Shown: one piece after another, positions 56,268 to 64,000 of the stretch
Layout: every line of letters begins with the position of its first letter
Numbering within the stretch: the first letter of the stretch is position 1
Assembly: GCA_001464385.1 (NCBI GenBank)
Contig: LNFB01000269.1
Span: 1 to 64,000 of the forward strand
Direction: 5' to 3'
DNA: 64,000 bases
DNA from: Deltaproteobacteria bacterium Ga0077550
Lineage (GTDB): Bacteria; Myxococcota_A; Polyangia; Nannocystales; Nannocystaceae
Program-made: the position numbers and the translations under genes
Notes under the pieces: model-generated
Database searches by the model: none
What the model was told of the DNA's origin: nothing
Seen by the model: the letters and a program-made list of their open reading frames with translations, nothing else

Positions 56268-57509
56268 ATGAGCGCGCCGCGGGTCACGTTCGAGGTGCTG
56301 ACGCTGTTCCCCGCGGCGGTGCGGGCGTTCGCGTCGGCGGGCCTGCTCGGCCGGGCGCTCGAGCGTGGGCACGTCGCGATCGAGACCACGGACTATCGCG
56401 ACTTCACCGAGGATCGCCATCGCACCGTCGACGACGCGCCGTTCGGCGGCGGCGCGGGCATGGTGATCAAGCCCGAGCCGGTGGTCGCCGCGATCGAGCA
56501 CGTGACCGCGGCGCGTGGACCGATGCACCGCATCCTGCTCACCCCGTCGGCGCCGCGCTTCGATCAGCGCGTCGCCGAGCGACTCGCGAAGCTCCCCCGC
56601 ATCGCGCTGCTGTGCGGGCGCTACGAAGGCATCGACGATCGCGTGCGCGAGCACTTCGTCGACGAGTGCCTGTCGATCGGCGACTTCGTGCTCGGCGGTG
56701 GTGAGGTCGCGGCGCTCACGGTGATCGAGGCGGTGTCGCGGCTGGTCGAGGGCGTCGTCGGCAACCCCGAGTCGGTGAGTGACGACAGCTTCGCGGGCGG
56801 CTCGGCGTTGCTCGAGTTCCCGCAGTACACGAGGCCCGCGGTGTTCCGCGGCCACGCGGTGCCCGAGGTGTTGCAGGCCGGCGATCATGCTGCGATCGCG
56901 GCGTGGCGGCTGCGGGCCTCGCTGGCGCGCACATGGGCGCTGCGACCCGAGCTGCGACCGCACGCGCCGTGGCCCGACGACGTCGCGCTCTATCTCGCGG
57001 TGCCGCACGCACCGGGCGACGACGCCGAGGCGTGGCGCGACGCGATCGCGAAGCATCGCCTCGAGGGCGTCGTCGTGATCGGCGGCCAGCCCGAGTCCGC
57101 GGTCGCGTGGACCAAGGCGCTGGGCGGCCGCGTCGCGGTCGCGGCGTTCCCCGATCTCCGGGCGCTGCGCCGCCGCTTCCGCGCCCGCGGCGGCGAGCCC
57201 TGGCTGGTGGCGATCTCCTCGGGTGAGGCCGACGTGGGGCCGGGGGTGGCCGACGCGGCGACCGGGGCGGCCGAGCTGCTCGATCGCCTGCGGACCTGCG
57301 CAGGTGGACAGCGATCGGCCGCGGTGCTGCTCCCGCCCGGTGCCCTGGCGGCCCTCGGCGCCGCGGCACCCGATGCGGCATTCGCCCCCGATCGTGCGGC
57401 ACAACACGTCCTCGCCCTTGCGCCCGGGGCCGCGATCGTCGACCCTTCGCCTCCCGCCGGTCCCGCCCAGTGGGTCGAGCGAGCGATCGCCGCCCTCCGC
57501 GGAGCCTAA
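56268..57509 (+). CDS. trmD: tRNA (guanine-N1)-methyltransferase TrmD with an extra C-terminal domain
   Basis: 413 residues from ATG 56268; TrmD is normally about 240. Residues 1-230 match TrmD: FEVLTLFPAAVRAFASAGLL, PFGGGAGMVIKPEP, ALLCGRYEGIDDRVREHFVD, SIGDFVLGGGEVAALTVIEA, and QYTRPAVFRGHAVPEVLQAG DH. It makes m1G37 in tRNA. Residues about 235-413 form another domain: VALYLAVPHAPGDDAEAWRD, LEGVVVIGGQPESA, WLVAISSGEA, AVLLPPGALAAL. This resembles the predicted SPOUT-type RNA_Me_trans protein whose gene often follows trmD in related bacteria. I infer a fusion; the catalytic state of the second domain is unknown. Confidence 0.9.
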   Translation: MSAPRVTFEVLTLFPAAVRAFASAGLLGRALERGHVAIETTDYRDFTEDRHRTVDDAPFGGGAGMVIKPEPVVAAIEHVTAARGPMHRILLTPSAPRFDQRVAERLAKLPRIALLCGRYEGIDDRVREHFVDECLSIGDFVLGGGEVAALTVIEAVSRLVEGVVGNPESVSDDSFAGGSALLEFPQYTRPAVFRGHAVPEVLQAGDHAAIAAWRLRASLARTWALRPELRPHAPWPDDVALYLAVPHAPGDDAEAWRDAIAKHRLEGVVVIGGQPESAVAWTKALGGRVAVAAFPDLRALRRRFRARGGEPWLVAISSGEADVGPGVADAATGAAELLDRLRTCAGGQRSAAVLLPPGALAALGAAAPDAAFAPDRAAQHVLALAPGAAIVDPSPPAGPAQWVERAIAALRGA

Positions 57510-57582
57510 GGTCGAGATTCTTCGCGCTGCCCCCCAAAGGCCGCGCCGCACGGGCCCACCAAAAGGGCCGAGGTCAGACGCC

Positions 57583-58026
57583 ATGAGCAACAGCTGCCCC
57601 ACCATCGAGGCCATCGAACGTAGTTACCGCCGCTCCGACCTGCCGCAGTTCCGCAGCGGCGACACGGTCCGCGTGCACGCCATGATCTCCGAGGGTGGCA
57701 AGGACCGCGTCCAGATCTTCGAGGGCGTGTGCATCCATCGCAAGGGTGGAGGCGCCCGCGGTTCGTTCACGGTCCGCAAGGTGTCGCACGGCGTCGGCGT
57801 CGAGCGTGTGTGGCCCGAGAACTCGCCCCGCGTGGTGAAGGTCGAGCTCGTGTCGCGCGGCCGCGTCCGTCGAGCCAAGCTCTACTACCTGCGCGATCTC
57901 AGCGGCAACGCGGCGCGCATCAAGGAGAAGCTCGGCGACTACGCGGCGATCCTCTCCGGCGCGCCGGCCCAGGTCGCCGAGGGCGACGTGGCGCTCGCCG
58001 AGGGCGCCCTCGCCGACAAGGAGTAG
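57583..58026 (+). CDS. rplS: 50S ribosomal protein bL19
   Basis: 147 residues from ATG 57583. Typical bL19: FRSGDTVRVHAMISEGGKDR, VQIFEGVCIHRKGGGARGSF, VERVWPENSPRVVKVELVSR, RVRRAKLYYLRDLSGNAARI. The last 30 residues (after KEKL) are an Ala/Glu-rich extension. It sits at the interface of the ribosomal subunits. Confidence 0.97.
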   Translation: MSNSCPTIEAIERSYRRSDLPQFRSGDTVRVHAMISEGGKDRVQIFEGVCIHRKGGGARGSFTVRKVSHGVGVERVWPENSPRVVKVELVSRGRVRRAKLYYLRDLSGNAARIKEKLGDYAAILSGAPAQVAEGDVALAEGALADKE

Positions 58027-58027
58027 C

Positions 58028-58441
58028 GTGTCCGCGCCGCCGGGTGCGGGCGGTGACGATGAATCCACGCGGGCCCGCGGCCTGCGTGTCGAGGCCCGCG
58101 TCGCCGAGTTCCTCGCGGCGCGGGGCTGCCGTCGCCTGGCCAGCAATGTGACGCTCGCCGGCGCCGAGCTCGACCTCGTGGTCGAGCTCGACGACGCCGC
58201 CGAGCGGACGATCGTGTTCGTCGAGGTCCGCAGTCGCGCGGACGATCGCAGCGGGCACGCGGTCGAGACGATCGGCGCCGAGAAGCAGCGGAGGATCATC
58301 CGCGCCGCGACGGCGTGGTTGGTCGCGCACGATCTCTGGGAGCGCGTCGCGGTGCGATTCGATGTGGTGACGGTGACGGGGGAGGATCCCGACGCGGCGC
58401 CGATCGAGTGGTGGCCGGCGGCGTTCGAGAGCGACGGCTGA
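58028..58441 (+). CDS. yraN: UPF0102/YraN-family nuclease-like protein
   Basis: 137 residues from GTG 58028, 1 bp after the rplS stop. YraN pattern: GLRVEARVAEFLAARGCRRL, GAELDLVVEL (Asp of the nuclease core), IVFVEVRSRADDRSGHAVET (ExK/VEVR region), KQRRIIRAA, RFDVVTVTG. Restriction-endonuclease-like fold; role unknown. In many genomes rnhB lies between rplS and yraN; it is absent here. Confidence 0.9.
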   Translation: MSAPPGAGGDDESTRARGLRVEARVAEFLAARGCRRLASNVTLAGAELDLVVELDDAAERTIVFVEVRSRADDRSGHAVETIGAEKQRRIIRAATAWLVAHDLWERVAVRFDVVTVTGEDPDAAPIEWWPAAFESDG

Positions 58442-58452
58442 TCGCGGGCACG

Positions 58453-58483
58453 AAAAAGCCCCCGGGCCGAGGGCCAGGGGGCT
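58453..58483 (-). terminator. Intrinsic terminator of the Cys-rich lipoprotein gene
   Basis: On the minus strand: AGCCCCC-GGCC stem, CTC loop, GGCC-GGGGGCT, then TTTT (the A-run 58453-58457 on the plus strand). The outer arms are AGCCCCC 58457-58463 and GGGGGCT 58477-58483. It lies between the convergent yraN and lipoprotein ends; the T-run faces the minus-strand gene. Confidence 0.85.
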
Positions 58484-58507
58484 GGTTCTGCGGGGGTTGC
58501 CGCGGGA

Positions 58508-59149
58508 CTACGGCTTGCCGCAGGCCGGGGCCGGCGGCACGCCCTCGCCGAGGCCGGTGCAGCAACCGGTCTGGGTGCTCGCGGCGCAGTCCTGCTGGAT
58601 CTTCGAGGCCGTTGCCTCGAGCAGGTCGTCGTTGCACACGCAGAGCTTCTCGCAGCAGAACTCGCCGAGGGTCTGGATGCGCGCGCACGAGAAGCCGGTC
58701 TCGCACTTCGTGTTCTCGACCACGACCTTCTTGGTCGGGCCGCCGTCCTTGCAGTCGTCGTCCGTCGCGCACTTCTTCGAGCACATCGAGCGCTCGAGCA
58801 CGTAGTCGATCCGGAGCTCGCAGCGGCCGGCCTCGGTGTCGCACGTGAAGCGGTTGGTGCCGGGATCGGCTGCGTTGCACTGCGCCGCGTCCGTGCACGC
58901 GGTCTCCGGCGCCTCGTTCTCGTCGGCGTAGATGCACAGCAGCTCGTTGCAGCTCAGCGCGGGGAAGGTGACGAGCTTGCTCTGCGGCGGCTCGGTCTTG
59001 CCGTGGTTGCACGGCGCGCCGACGTCACCCTTGGTGCACGCGGAGAGCAGAGCCACCAGCGCCGTGGCGCCGACCAGCCCGCTTGTACGCCGCAGGCCAG
59101 AGCTGGAGCGCACGAGCGCGCGCAGGGTATCGAGCAGAGAGTGGGTCAT
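58508..59149 (-). CDS. Cys-rich lipoprotein, unknown function
   Basis: 213 residues from ATG 59149. Signal with basic n-region and ATALVALLSAC, lipobox Cys38. The mature part has about 20 Cys in motifs such as APCNHG, ALSCNELLCIY, ERSMCSKKCATDDDCKDGG, FSCARIQTLGEFCCEKLCVC and TGCCTGLGEG. The 'C.kKC.tD.DCkd' pattern is common in secreted myxobacterial proteins. No linker of low complexity is present, unlike the other lipoproteins here. Followed by a strong intrinsic terminator. Confidence 0.85.
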   Translation of the reverse strand: MTHSLLDTLRALVRSSSGLRRTSGLVGATALVALLSACTKGDVGAPCNHGKTEPPQSKLVTFPALSCNELLCIYADENEAPETACTDAAQCNAADPGTNRFTCDTEAGRCELRIDYVLERSMCSKKCATDDDCKDGGPTKKVVVENTKCETGFSCARIQTLGEFCCEKLCVCNDDLLEATASKIQQDCAASTQTGCCTGLGEGVPPAPACGKP

Positions 59150-59884
59150 CGTGTGGACTCGCGGGTGAGCGGCTAGGGCAACCGGCTCGGTTCGAGGGCG
59201 TTCGCGGGGCCGCGGGGCCTCGCGCGGTTCGAGTGCCGGAGCAGGTGCAGAGGTCGGTGGTGGGGCCCCAAAGGGCAACCCAGGGCGCATCGTACACGGC
59301 CGGTCGTGGGGGTCAAGGCGGCACTTGGCGCCCTGGTGCCCGACGATTCGGCGGATCACTCGACTCACGTGCAGTGGTCGCCGCGGGTTCCCGGCTGCCC
59401 GTCGGCGCGCACCACGGCCGGCGAGCACGTCGACGAGCCCGTGTCGAAGCCCACCGTTGCTGCGCGGAGGGCCGTTGCTGCGCGAGGTCCCTGCGCGGGG
59501 AGCCACACCCGCAAGGGCGCGATCCCTGCCGCACACCGGCCGCCGATCACGCGGCGCGTGGCGTCTCACCCCGGTCTCGCCGGGCTCGGAACCCACGCGC
59601 GTCGGGCCCGTGCAACTGCGCCGACCACTCGTCCGCCACGCCGCCGCCATGAGCCTCCCGCCCGCCAACGTCCGCCTCTCGCCGCTGCAAGCGGGCCTTG
59701 CGGGCCAAACCCTGGCCTTGGTAATGTCCTCGCGCCTTCGATGGCGGTCTCCGCCCCGAGCACGTTCCACCACGCGACGCGTGGTGCTCGGCCCATCGCC
59801 CTCGAGGAAGACGTCGTGCTGCGAGCGCATGCGACGTACGAGACTCCGACGCGATCCACTCCGACGCGATCCTAGGACCAACCA
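59150..59884. other. 735-bp gene-free region upstream of the TPR genes
   Basis: The longest spacer in the window. Several open frames of 60-190 codons cross it on both strands, but they are Arg/Ala/Pro-rich and overlap each other, so I do not call any. It holds a 13-bp direct repeat (CCGTTGCTGCGCG, twice at about 59454-59483), the near-palindrome at 59768-59786 and a short TCCGACGCGATCC repeat at about 59846-59873 just before the start codon. Confidence 0.5.
59768..59786. promoter_or_regulatory. 19-bp near-perfect palindrome, operator candidate
   Basis: CACCACGCG-A-CGCGTGGTG, perfect 9-bp arms around one central base, about 98 bp upstream of the first TPR gene. Such symmetry suits binding of a dimeric regulator more than an RNA hairpin, since the loop would be one base. 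Confidence 0.45.
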
Positions 59885-61666
59885 ATGACCACGCGCTGGC
59901 GCACGACTCTCCGCACCCTTCGACCCATGCGAACCCTCGCGATGTCCGCGATGGGTCTGTTCCTGCTCGCCGCGCCAGCGCTCGCCGCTGCCCCGCCGCC
60001 GCCGCCGGCTCCGGGCGGCACCGCTCCGCCGCCGCCGGCCGCCGCTGCCCCGGCCGCGCCGACGCCCGCACCGCCGCCGGCTCCCAACGCCGTCGCCGGC
60101 AGCCCGAACGCGCAGGGCGAGGCCCAGTACAAGGGTGAGGACTACGAGGCCGCCGCGATCCAGTTCTACAAGGTCGCCTCGGGCGAGGTCCCCGGTGATC
60201 AGCCCCGCGCGCAGTTCTGGCTCGGCAAGGCGCTCTACAAGCTGAAGTTCTACTCGTCGTCGCTCGCGATCTTCGACGAGATCGTCCAAGCCGGTCCCGC
60301 GCACCCGTTCCACAAGCTCACGCTGCCGTGGCTCGCGTCGCTCGCCCGCGAGCTGCCCGAGGGCGCCGAGGTGCTCCAGAAGATCGGCCGCTACAAGCCC
60401 ACCGATCTCGAGGACGAGGCGTTCGACGACGTCCGCGACGAGCTCTACTACCTGCTCGGCCGCTTCTACTACGAGAAGGGCGATCTCCCGCAGGGCATCG
60501 CGCTGCTCGATCAGGTCCCGAACAACAGCGACTACTACATCCCGGCCCAGTTCTTCCTCGGCGTGGCCCACACCCGCAACTTCGCGGGCGAGCCGGCCGT
60601 CGGCGCCTTCAAGAACGTCCTTCGCCGCTCGATCGAGCTGCGCGAGGCCGAGGAGAAGAAGAAGAAGAACGCCAAGAAGAAGAAGAAGAAGTCGAAGAAG
60701 GTCAGCACCAAGGGCTCGGGTCGTCGCCGTGGCAAGGGCAAGACCGAGACCGAGGCGTCCTTCGAGGAGGAGATGCGCCAGTACGAGCACATGGCCGCGT
60801 TCGGCATGGCGAACATCTTCTACATGGTTGGCAAGTTCGAGACCGCCATCAAGTACCTCGACCAGATCCCGGTCGACTCGCCGTACTTCCTGCGCGCCAT
60901 CCACATGGCCGGCTGGGCCGAGTTCCGCCGCGTCGAGATCGACGACGCGAACGCGAACCAGTACTACCAGCGCGCGCTCGGCTACGTGCACACGCTGAAC
61001 GCCCCGTTCTTCGAGGAGTACCTGTACCCCGACGGCATCAAGATCAAGGCCGTCACGTACTACTTCAACTGCCGCTACGACTCGGCGAAGCGGGCGGTCG
61101 ACGAGTTCAACCGCAAGTACCCCAAGGCGATGGAGGATCTCCAGGCGATCCTCGACGGCGCGCCGGAGGACTTCAAGCTGTACGAGATGACCCGCAAGAT
61201 CCTGAGCGACGACTCGGGCCTCGACCCGTTCGTCGAGCAGGTCGCCCGCATCGCGCTGTCCGACAAGAGCCTCGGCAAGTACATCCTGTACGTCGACGAG
61301 CTCGAGCGCGAGCAGCAGCAGCTCCAGGACATGAGCTCGGCCTTCAAGGGCGCGGGCATCGGCGAGCGCGTGACCGAGGATCTCGACCTCGCCCTGTCGG
61401 CCGCCCGCGAGGCGACCGGCGCCGAGACGCGCGTGCGTCTCACCGGCGAGATCAAGGAGATCAAGGATCTCAACAAAGAGATGATCAAGGTCGAGTACGA
61501 GATCCTCGAGAAGCGCAAGCAGCAGGGCGCGCTCGAGAACAACCCCGCCAAACCACAGCGGGCCAAGATCGACGGCGAGCACGAGATCTACAAGTACAAC
61601 GGTGAGTACTGGCAGGACGAGCTGGGCTACTACCGCTACAAGGTCACGAGTCTTTGCAAGGAGTAG
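59885..61666 (+). CDS. Exported TPR-repeat protein (593 aa), possible gliding-machinery component
   Basis: 593 residues from ATG 59885. Signal peptide ends LAMSAMGLFLLAAPALAAAP, followed by a Pro/Ala-rich stretch. The rest is helical TPR-like sequence (RAQFWLGKALYKLKFYSSSL, YYLLGRFYYEKGDLPQGIAL), interrupted at about 255-290 by a very basic insert (EEKKKKNAKKKKKKSKKVS). No catalytic motif. Size, export and pairing with the next large TPR gene recall the periplasmic TPR proteins AglT/GltE and AgmU/GltD of the Myxococcus gliding complex; that is a guess from architecture. Convincingly coding throughout. Confidence 0.8.
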   Translation: MTTRWRTTLRTLRPMRTLAMSAMGLFLLAAPALAAAPPPPPAPGGTAPPPPAAAAPAAPTPAPPPAPNAVAGSPNAQGEAQYKGEDYEAAAIQFYKVASGEVPGDQPRAQFWLGKALYKLKFYSSSLAIFDEIVQAGPAHPFHKLTLPWLASLARELPEGAEVLQKIGRYKPTDLEDEAFDDVRDELYYLLGRFYYEKGDLPQGIALLDQVPNNSDYYIPAQFFLGVAHTRNFAGEPAVGAFKNVLRRSIELREAEEKKKKNAKKKKKKSKKVSTKGSGRRRGKGKTETEASFEEEMRQYEHMAAFGMANIFYMVGKFETAIKYLDQIPVDSPYFLRAIHMAGWAEFRRVEIDDANANQYYQRALGYVHTLNAPFFEEYLYPDGIKIKAVTYYFNCRYDSAKRAVDEFNRKYPKAMEDLQAILDGAPEDFKLYEMTRKILSDDSGLDPFVEQVARIALSDKSLGKYILYVDELEREQQQLQDMSSAFKGAGIGERVTEDLDLALSAAREATGAETRVRLTGEIKEIKDLNKEMIKVEYEILEKRKQQGALENNPAKPQRAKIDGEHEIYKYNGEYWQDELGYYRYKVTSLCKE

Positions 61667-61713
61667 TCGTGGGGGGCAGCGCGCGCACCCTGCGACCATG
61701 ACGACGTTTGTCC

Positions 61714-61741
61714 GGTCGGCGAGCCTGCAAGCTCGCTGACC
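61714..61741 (+). other. Hairpin between the two TPR genes (first)
   Basis: GGTCGGCGAGC (61714-61724), CTGCAA loop, GCTCGCTGACC (61731-61741): 11 bp with one G-T pair, 48 nt after the first TPR stop. A short A-run follows, but no T-run. Possible processing or partial termination signal. Confidence 0.5.
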
Positions 61742-61750
61742 AAAACCGCA

Positions 61751-61781
61751 GGCAAGCCACCTGGACCCCCAGGGGCTTGCC
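61751..61781 (+). other. Hairpin between the two TPR genes (second)
   Basis: GGCAAGCC (61751-61758) pairs with GGCTTGCC (61774-61781), with CCTGG/CCAGG nested inside. It ends 25 nt before the ATG of the second TPR gene, so it may also modulate translation. Together with the first hairpin it separates the two genes of a likely operon. Confidence 0.5.
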
Positions 61782-61806
61782 GCACACGCATCGAGAAGGT
61801 GAAGCC

Positions 61807-64000
61807 ATGACGAGGTCCCCAGGTCACCCCCGCAATTCCACGCCGCTGCGCCGCGCCATCAGCCATCCGCTGGGTCGGCCGCTGGGCTGGGGCATCACCG
61901 GCTGCGTGCTCGCGTCGCTGCTCTTCTCGGGCCCCGTCGCGGCCGAGGAGCCCGCCGGCGACGGCAACGCCGTCCGCTACGAGCGCAAGTCCGGCAAGGT
62001 CCAGACGAAGAACACGCTCGACACCAAGTTCAAGGCGGCGCAGCAGAGCGCCGAGAAGAACAAGACCAAGAAGGTCGACATGATGTCCGGCGGTGACTTC
62101 GCGAAGCAGCGCGAGGCCGTCACCCAGGAGATCGCCGACAAGCAGATCGACCAGCTCAAGCGGCTGATCAAGGCGACCGAGGAGACCGACGCAGAGATGC
62201 CGGACCTCCTGTATCGCCTCGCCGATCACCACCTGGAGAAGAAGGCCTACTTCGAGCGTCAGGCCGGCAGCCTGTACGAGCAGATCTACGCCGCCGAGGA
62301 GGCCAAGGACAAGGCCAAGGCCCAGCAGCTCACCGAGAAGCAGAAGCGGTTCGAGAAGCAGGCCAAGGAGGCGAGCGGTCAGGCGGTCAACGTCTACAAG
62401 GTGCTCGTCACCAAGCCGATCTTCGCCAAGTACAAGCGGCTCGACGAGGCGATCTACTTCTACGCCTTCGAGCTCGGCCACCTCGAGCGCGAGGCCGAGA
62501 TGCAGGAGGCCTACCTCCGCCTCATCCGCGACTACCCGACCAGCAAGTACATCCCGAACGCGTACCTCAGCTTCGCGGACTTCTACTTCGGCAAGAACCG
62601 CATCGACGAGGCGCTGAAGCTCTACCAGAAGATCGTCGACGGCTACAAAGACAGCCCGGTCTACGCCTACGCCCTCTACAAGATGGGCTGGTGCTACATG
62701 AACCCGGTCGGTACCGCCGAGCCGGAGTACCAGAAGAGCCTCAACAAGTTCGTCGAGACCGTGAAGGCGACGCTCGATGGTCGTGCCGGCAGCGAGGCGA
62801 ACGCCAAGCAGCTCCGCCGCGACGCGCGTCGCGACATGGTCAAGGCGTACGTCCACGCCGGCAAGCCGAGCAAGGCCTGGGACTTCTTCACGACCGTGGG
62901 CAACGGTCCGAAGAAGGAAGAGGACATGTCCCGCAAGATGATGGAGATCCTCGCGACCTCCTACTTCGGCGAGGGCATGTACGTCGAGTCGAGCTCCATC
63001 TACAAGAAGCTGCAGGAGCTCTTCTCCGACGACGCCGACGTGTGCTCGTGGCAGGGCCAGGTCGTCATCAACGCCCTGGCGACGGACGACAAGCAGATCC
63101 AGTGGGTCGAGACCGAGCGCCTCGCCGGCTACTGGAACTCCTACAAGGACAGCAAGTTCAAGGAGCCGGTCAAGAAGGCCTGCCGCGACACCGCGCGCGA
63201 CACCGTCAAGCAGATGGCCACGGTGTGGCACGACGAGGCCGAGAAGACCCGCAAGGCCGACACCTACGACCTGTCCGAGAAGGCGTACCGGACGTTCATG
63301 ACGTCCTTCCCCCAGGACAAGGACGCGTACGAGCTCAACTACTACTACGCCGAGATCCTCTGGGCGCAGGCGGACCACGCGTACAACAGCAAGGACAAGA
63401 GCCTCAAGGGCGCGGGCCTGAAGAAGTTCCGCGAGGCCCACGACGAGTTCGTCAAGGTCCTCGAGCGCAAGCCGGACGGCAAGTACACGAAGGACGCCGC
63501 CTACGCGCAGATGCTCGCGATGAAGAACGCGCTCGAGTACGACGAGACCGGCGGTCGTGCGAAGGCCTGCAAGGTCAACACGGAGGGCGTCTGCGTCTAC
63601 AAGGACAAGGACAAGAAGAAGAAGGTCACGTCGAAGGACGCCGAGACCGACGTCGATCAGCAGTACCCGGTGTCGGACTACACGTCCGACGAGGCGGAGA
63701 TGATCACCGCCTATGACGTCTACCAGAAGTACGTCAAGGACCAGAAGGACCCCGAGCTCCCGAAGATCGTCTATCACCGGCTCAAGCTGATGATGGAGCA
63801 CAACAAGTTCGCGGACGCCAAGCCGCTCGCGAAGCAGCTGATCGAGAAGTTCGACGGCAGCATCTACGCCGCGTGGGCGTCCGAGATGCTGGTCGACATG
63901 CTGACCATCGCGTGGACCAACAAGAACAACACGCCCGAGGACACGGTCAAGTCCAGCGACGAGCTCGAGGAGTGGGCGAAGAAGCTGCAGAAGACGAAGA
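61807..64000 (+). CDS. Large exported TPR-repeat protein, partial (runs off the window)
   Basis: Starts at ATG 61807, with GAGAAGGTGAAG upstream as ribosome-binding site; 731 codons are visible without a stop. Signal peptide WGITGCVLASLLFSGPVAAE after a basic n-region with several Arg. The mature part is Lys/Glu-rich and built of helical repeats in TPR style: DEAIYFYAFELGHLEREAEM, IPNAYLSFADFYFGKNRIDE, YELNYYYAEILWAQADHAYN. Two Cys (KACKVNTEGVC) flank a Lys-rich loop near residue 590. The layout resembles the AgmU/GltD periplasmic gliding protein; unproven. Confidence 0.85.
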   Translation, partial: MTRSPGHPRNSTPLRRAISHPLGRPLGWGITGCVLASLLFSGPVAAEEPAGDGNAVRYERKSGKVQTKNTLDTKFKAAQQSAEKNKTKKVDMMSGGDFAKQREAVTQEIADKQIDQLKRLIKATEETDAEMPDLLYRLADHHLEKKAYFERQAGSLYEQIYAAEEAKDKAKAQQLTEKQKRFEKQAKEASGQAVNVYKVLVTKPIFAKYKRLDEAIYFYAFELGHLEREAEMQEAYLRLIRDYPTSKYIPNAYLSFADFYFGKNRIDEALKLYQKIVDGYKDSPVYAYALYKMGWCYMNPVGTAEPEYQKSLNKFVETVKATLDGRAGSEANAKQLRRDARRDMVKAYVHAGKPSKAWDFFTTVGNGPKKEEDMSRKMMEILATSYFGEGMYVESSSIYKKLQELFSDDADVCSWQGQVVINALATDDKQIQWVETERLAGYWNSYKDSKFKEPVKKACRDTARDTVKQMATVWHDEAEKTRKADTYDLSEKAYRTFMTSFPQDKDAYELNYYYAEILWAQADHAYNSKDKSLKGAGLKKFREAHDEFVKVLERKPDGKYTKDAAYAQMLAMKNALEYDETGGRAKACKVNTEGVCVYKDKDKKKKVTSKDAETDVDQQYPVSDYTSDEAEMITAYDVYQKYVKDQKDPELPKIVYHRLKLMMEHNKFADAKPLAKQLIEKFDGSIYAAWASEMLVDMLTIAWTNKNNTPEDTVKSSDELEEWAKKLQKTK

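Noticed and set aside
59306..59875. 189-codon ORF upstream of the TPR genes
   Set aside because: Arg/Pro/Ala-rich with no domain, overlaps other equally good frames, and no clear ribosome-binding site.
58508..61699. 1063-codon minus-strand open frame
   Set aside because: Only its last 213 codons (from ATG 59149) are a real lipoprotein; the rest is antisense to the TPR gene and Leu/Val/Asp-rich.

Overview
The window comes from a very GC-rich, gene-dense genome that looks like a myxobacterium, most probably suborder Nannocystineae (Nannocystis/Plesiocystis/Enhygromyxa-like). This is inferred from gene content: five Hanks-type Ser/Thr kinases (three with long TPR-type tails), many lipoproteins with Ser/Thr/Ala/Asp/Gly-rich linkers after the lipobox, a MYXO-CTERM-like sorting tail, a PilT motor, PilZ and NarL-type signalling, and large periplasmic TPR proteins. 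I see no tRNA, rRNA, CRISPR array, prophage or insertion sequence.

Layout. 1-5.2 kb (minus): a partial FAD/GcvT oxidoreductase, an esterase-like lipoprotein, a small sensor-like protein, a tiny membrane protein, and a chimeric ORF joining the front of a second esterase to the tail of an alcohol dehydrogenase. 5.2-24.1 kb: signalling region with five Ser/Thr kinases, a periplasmic-binding-protein/histidine-kinase pair with a NarL-type regulator nearby, small DUF697-, DUF4234- and TerB-like proteins, and a PilT-type ATPase. 24.1-29.2 kb: acetyl-CoA synthetase, an RRM protein, a histidine-kinase/receiver hybrid with a decayed ATPase lobe, and an orphan gene.

29.4-41.1 kb is the most distinctive part. 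It encodes secreted or surface proteins resembling eukaryote-wall-active proteins: a double-psi-barrel (barwin/expansin-like) lipoprotein, an NHL/Vgb-like propeller lipoprotein, a gametolysin-family (M11) protease with a sorting tail, a GH16 beta-glucanase lipoprotein, a thaumatin-like lipoprotein and a GH114 lipoprotein. GH16, an ECF sigma factor, a FecR-like membrane protein, an unknown exported protein and the thaumatin-like protein form a five-gene chain in which each start codon overlaps the preceding stop. I read this as a sigma-controlled exoenzyme operon aimed at beta-glucan-containing cell walls; the role is inferred. A UDP-sugar pyrophosphorylase lies inside the region on the other strand.

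41.1-52.6 kb: an exported LigB-type dioxygenase, an Uma2 nuclease-like protein, a membrane protein, RNase G preceded by a long structured leader, PilZ and J-domain proteins, two tandem paralogous methyltransferases, a Baeyer-Villiger-type monooxygenase, a MORN lipoprotein, a glutathione S-transferase and a cysteine-desulfurase-like enzyme. 52.6-58.5 kb: a Cys-rich lipoprotein, RimO, and the ribosomal/tRNA operon rpsP-khpA-rimM-trmD-rplS-yraN, in which trmD carries an extra C-terminal domain. 58.5-64 kb: another Cys-rich lipoprotein with a clear terminator, a 735-bp gene-free region, and two large exported TPR proteins, the second running off the end.
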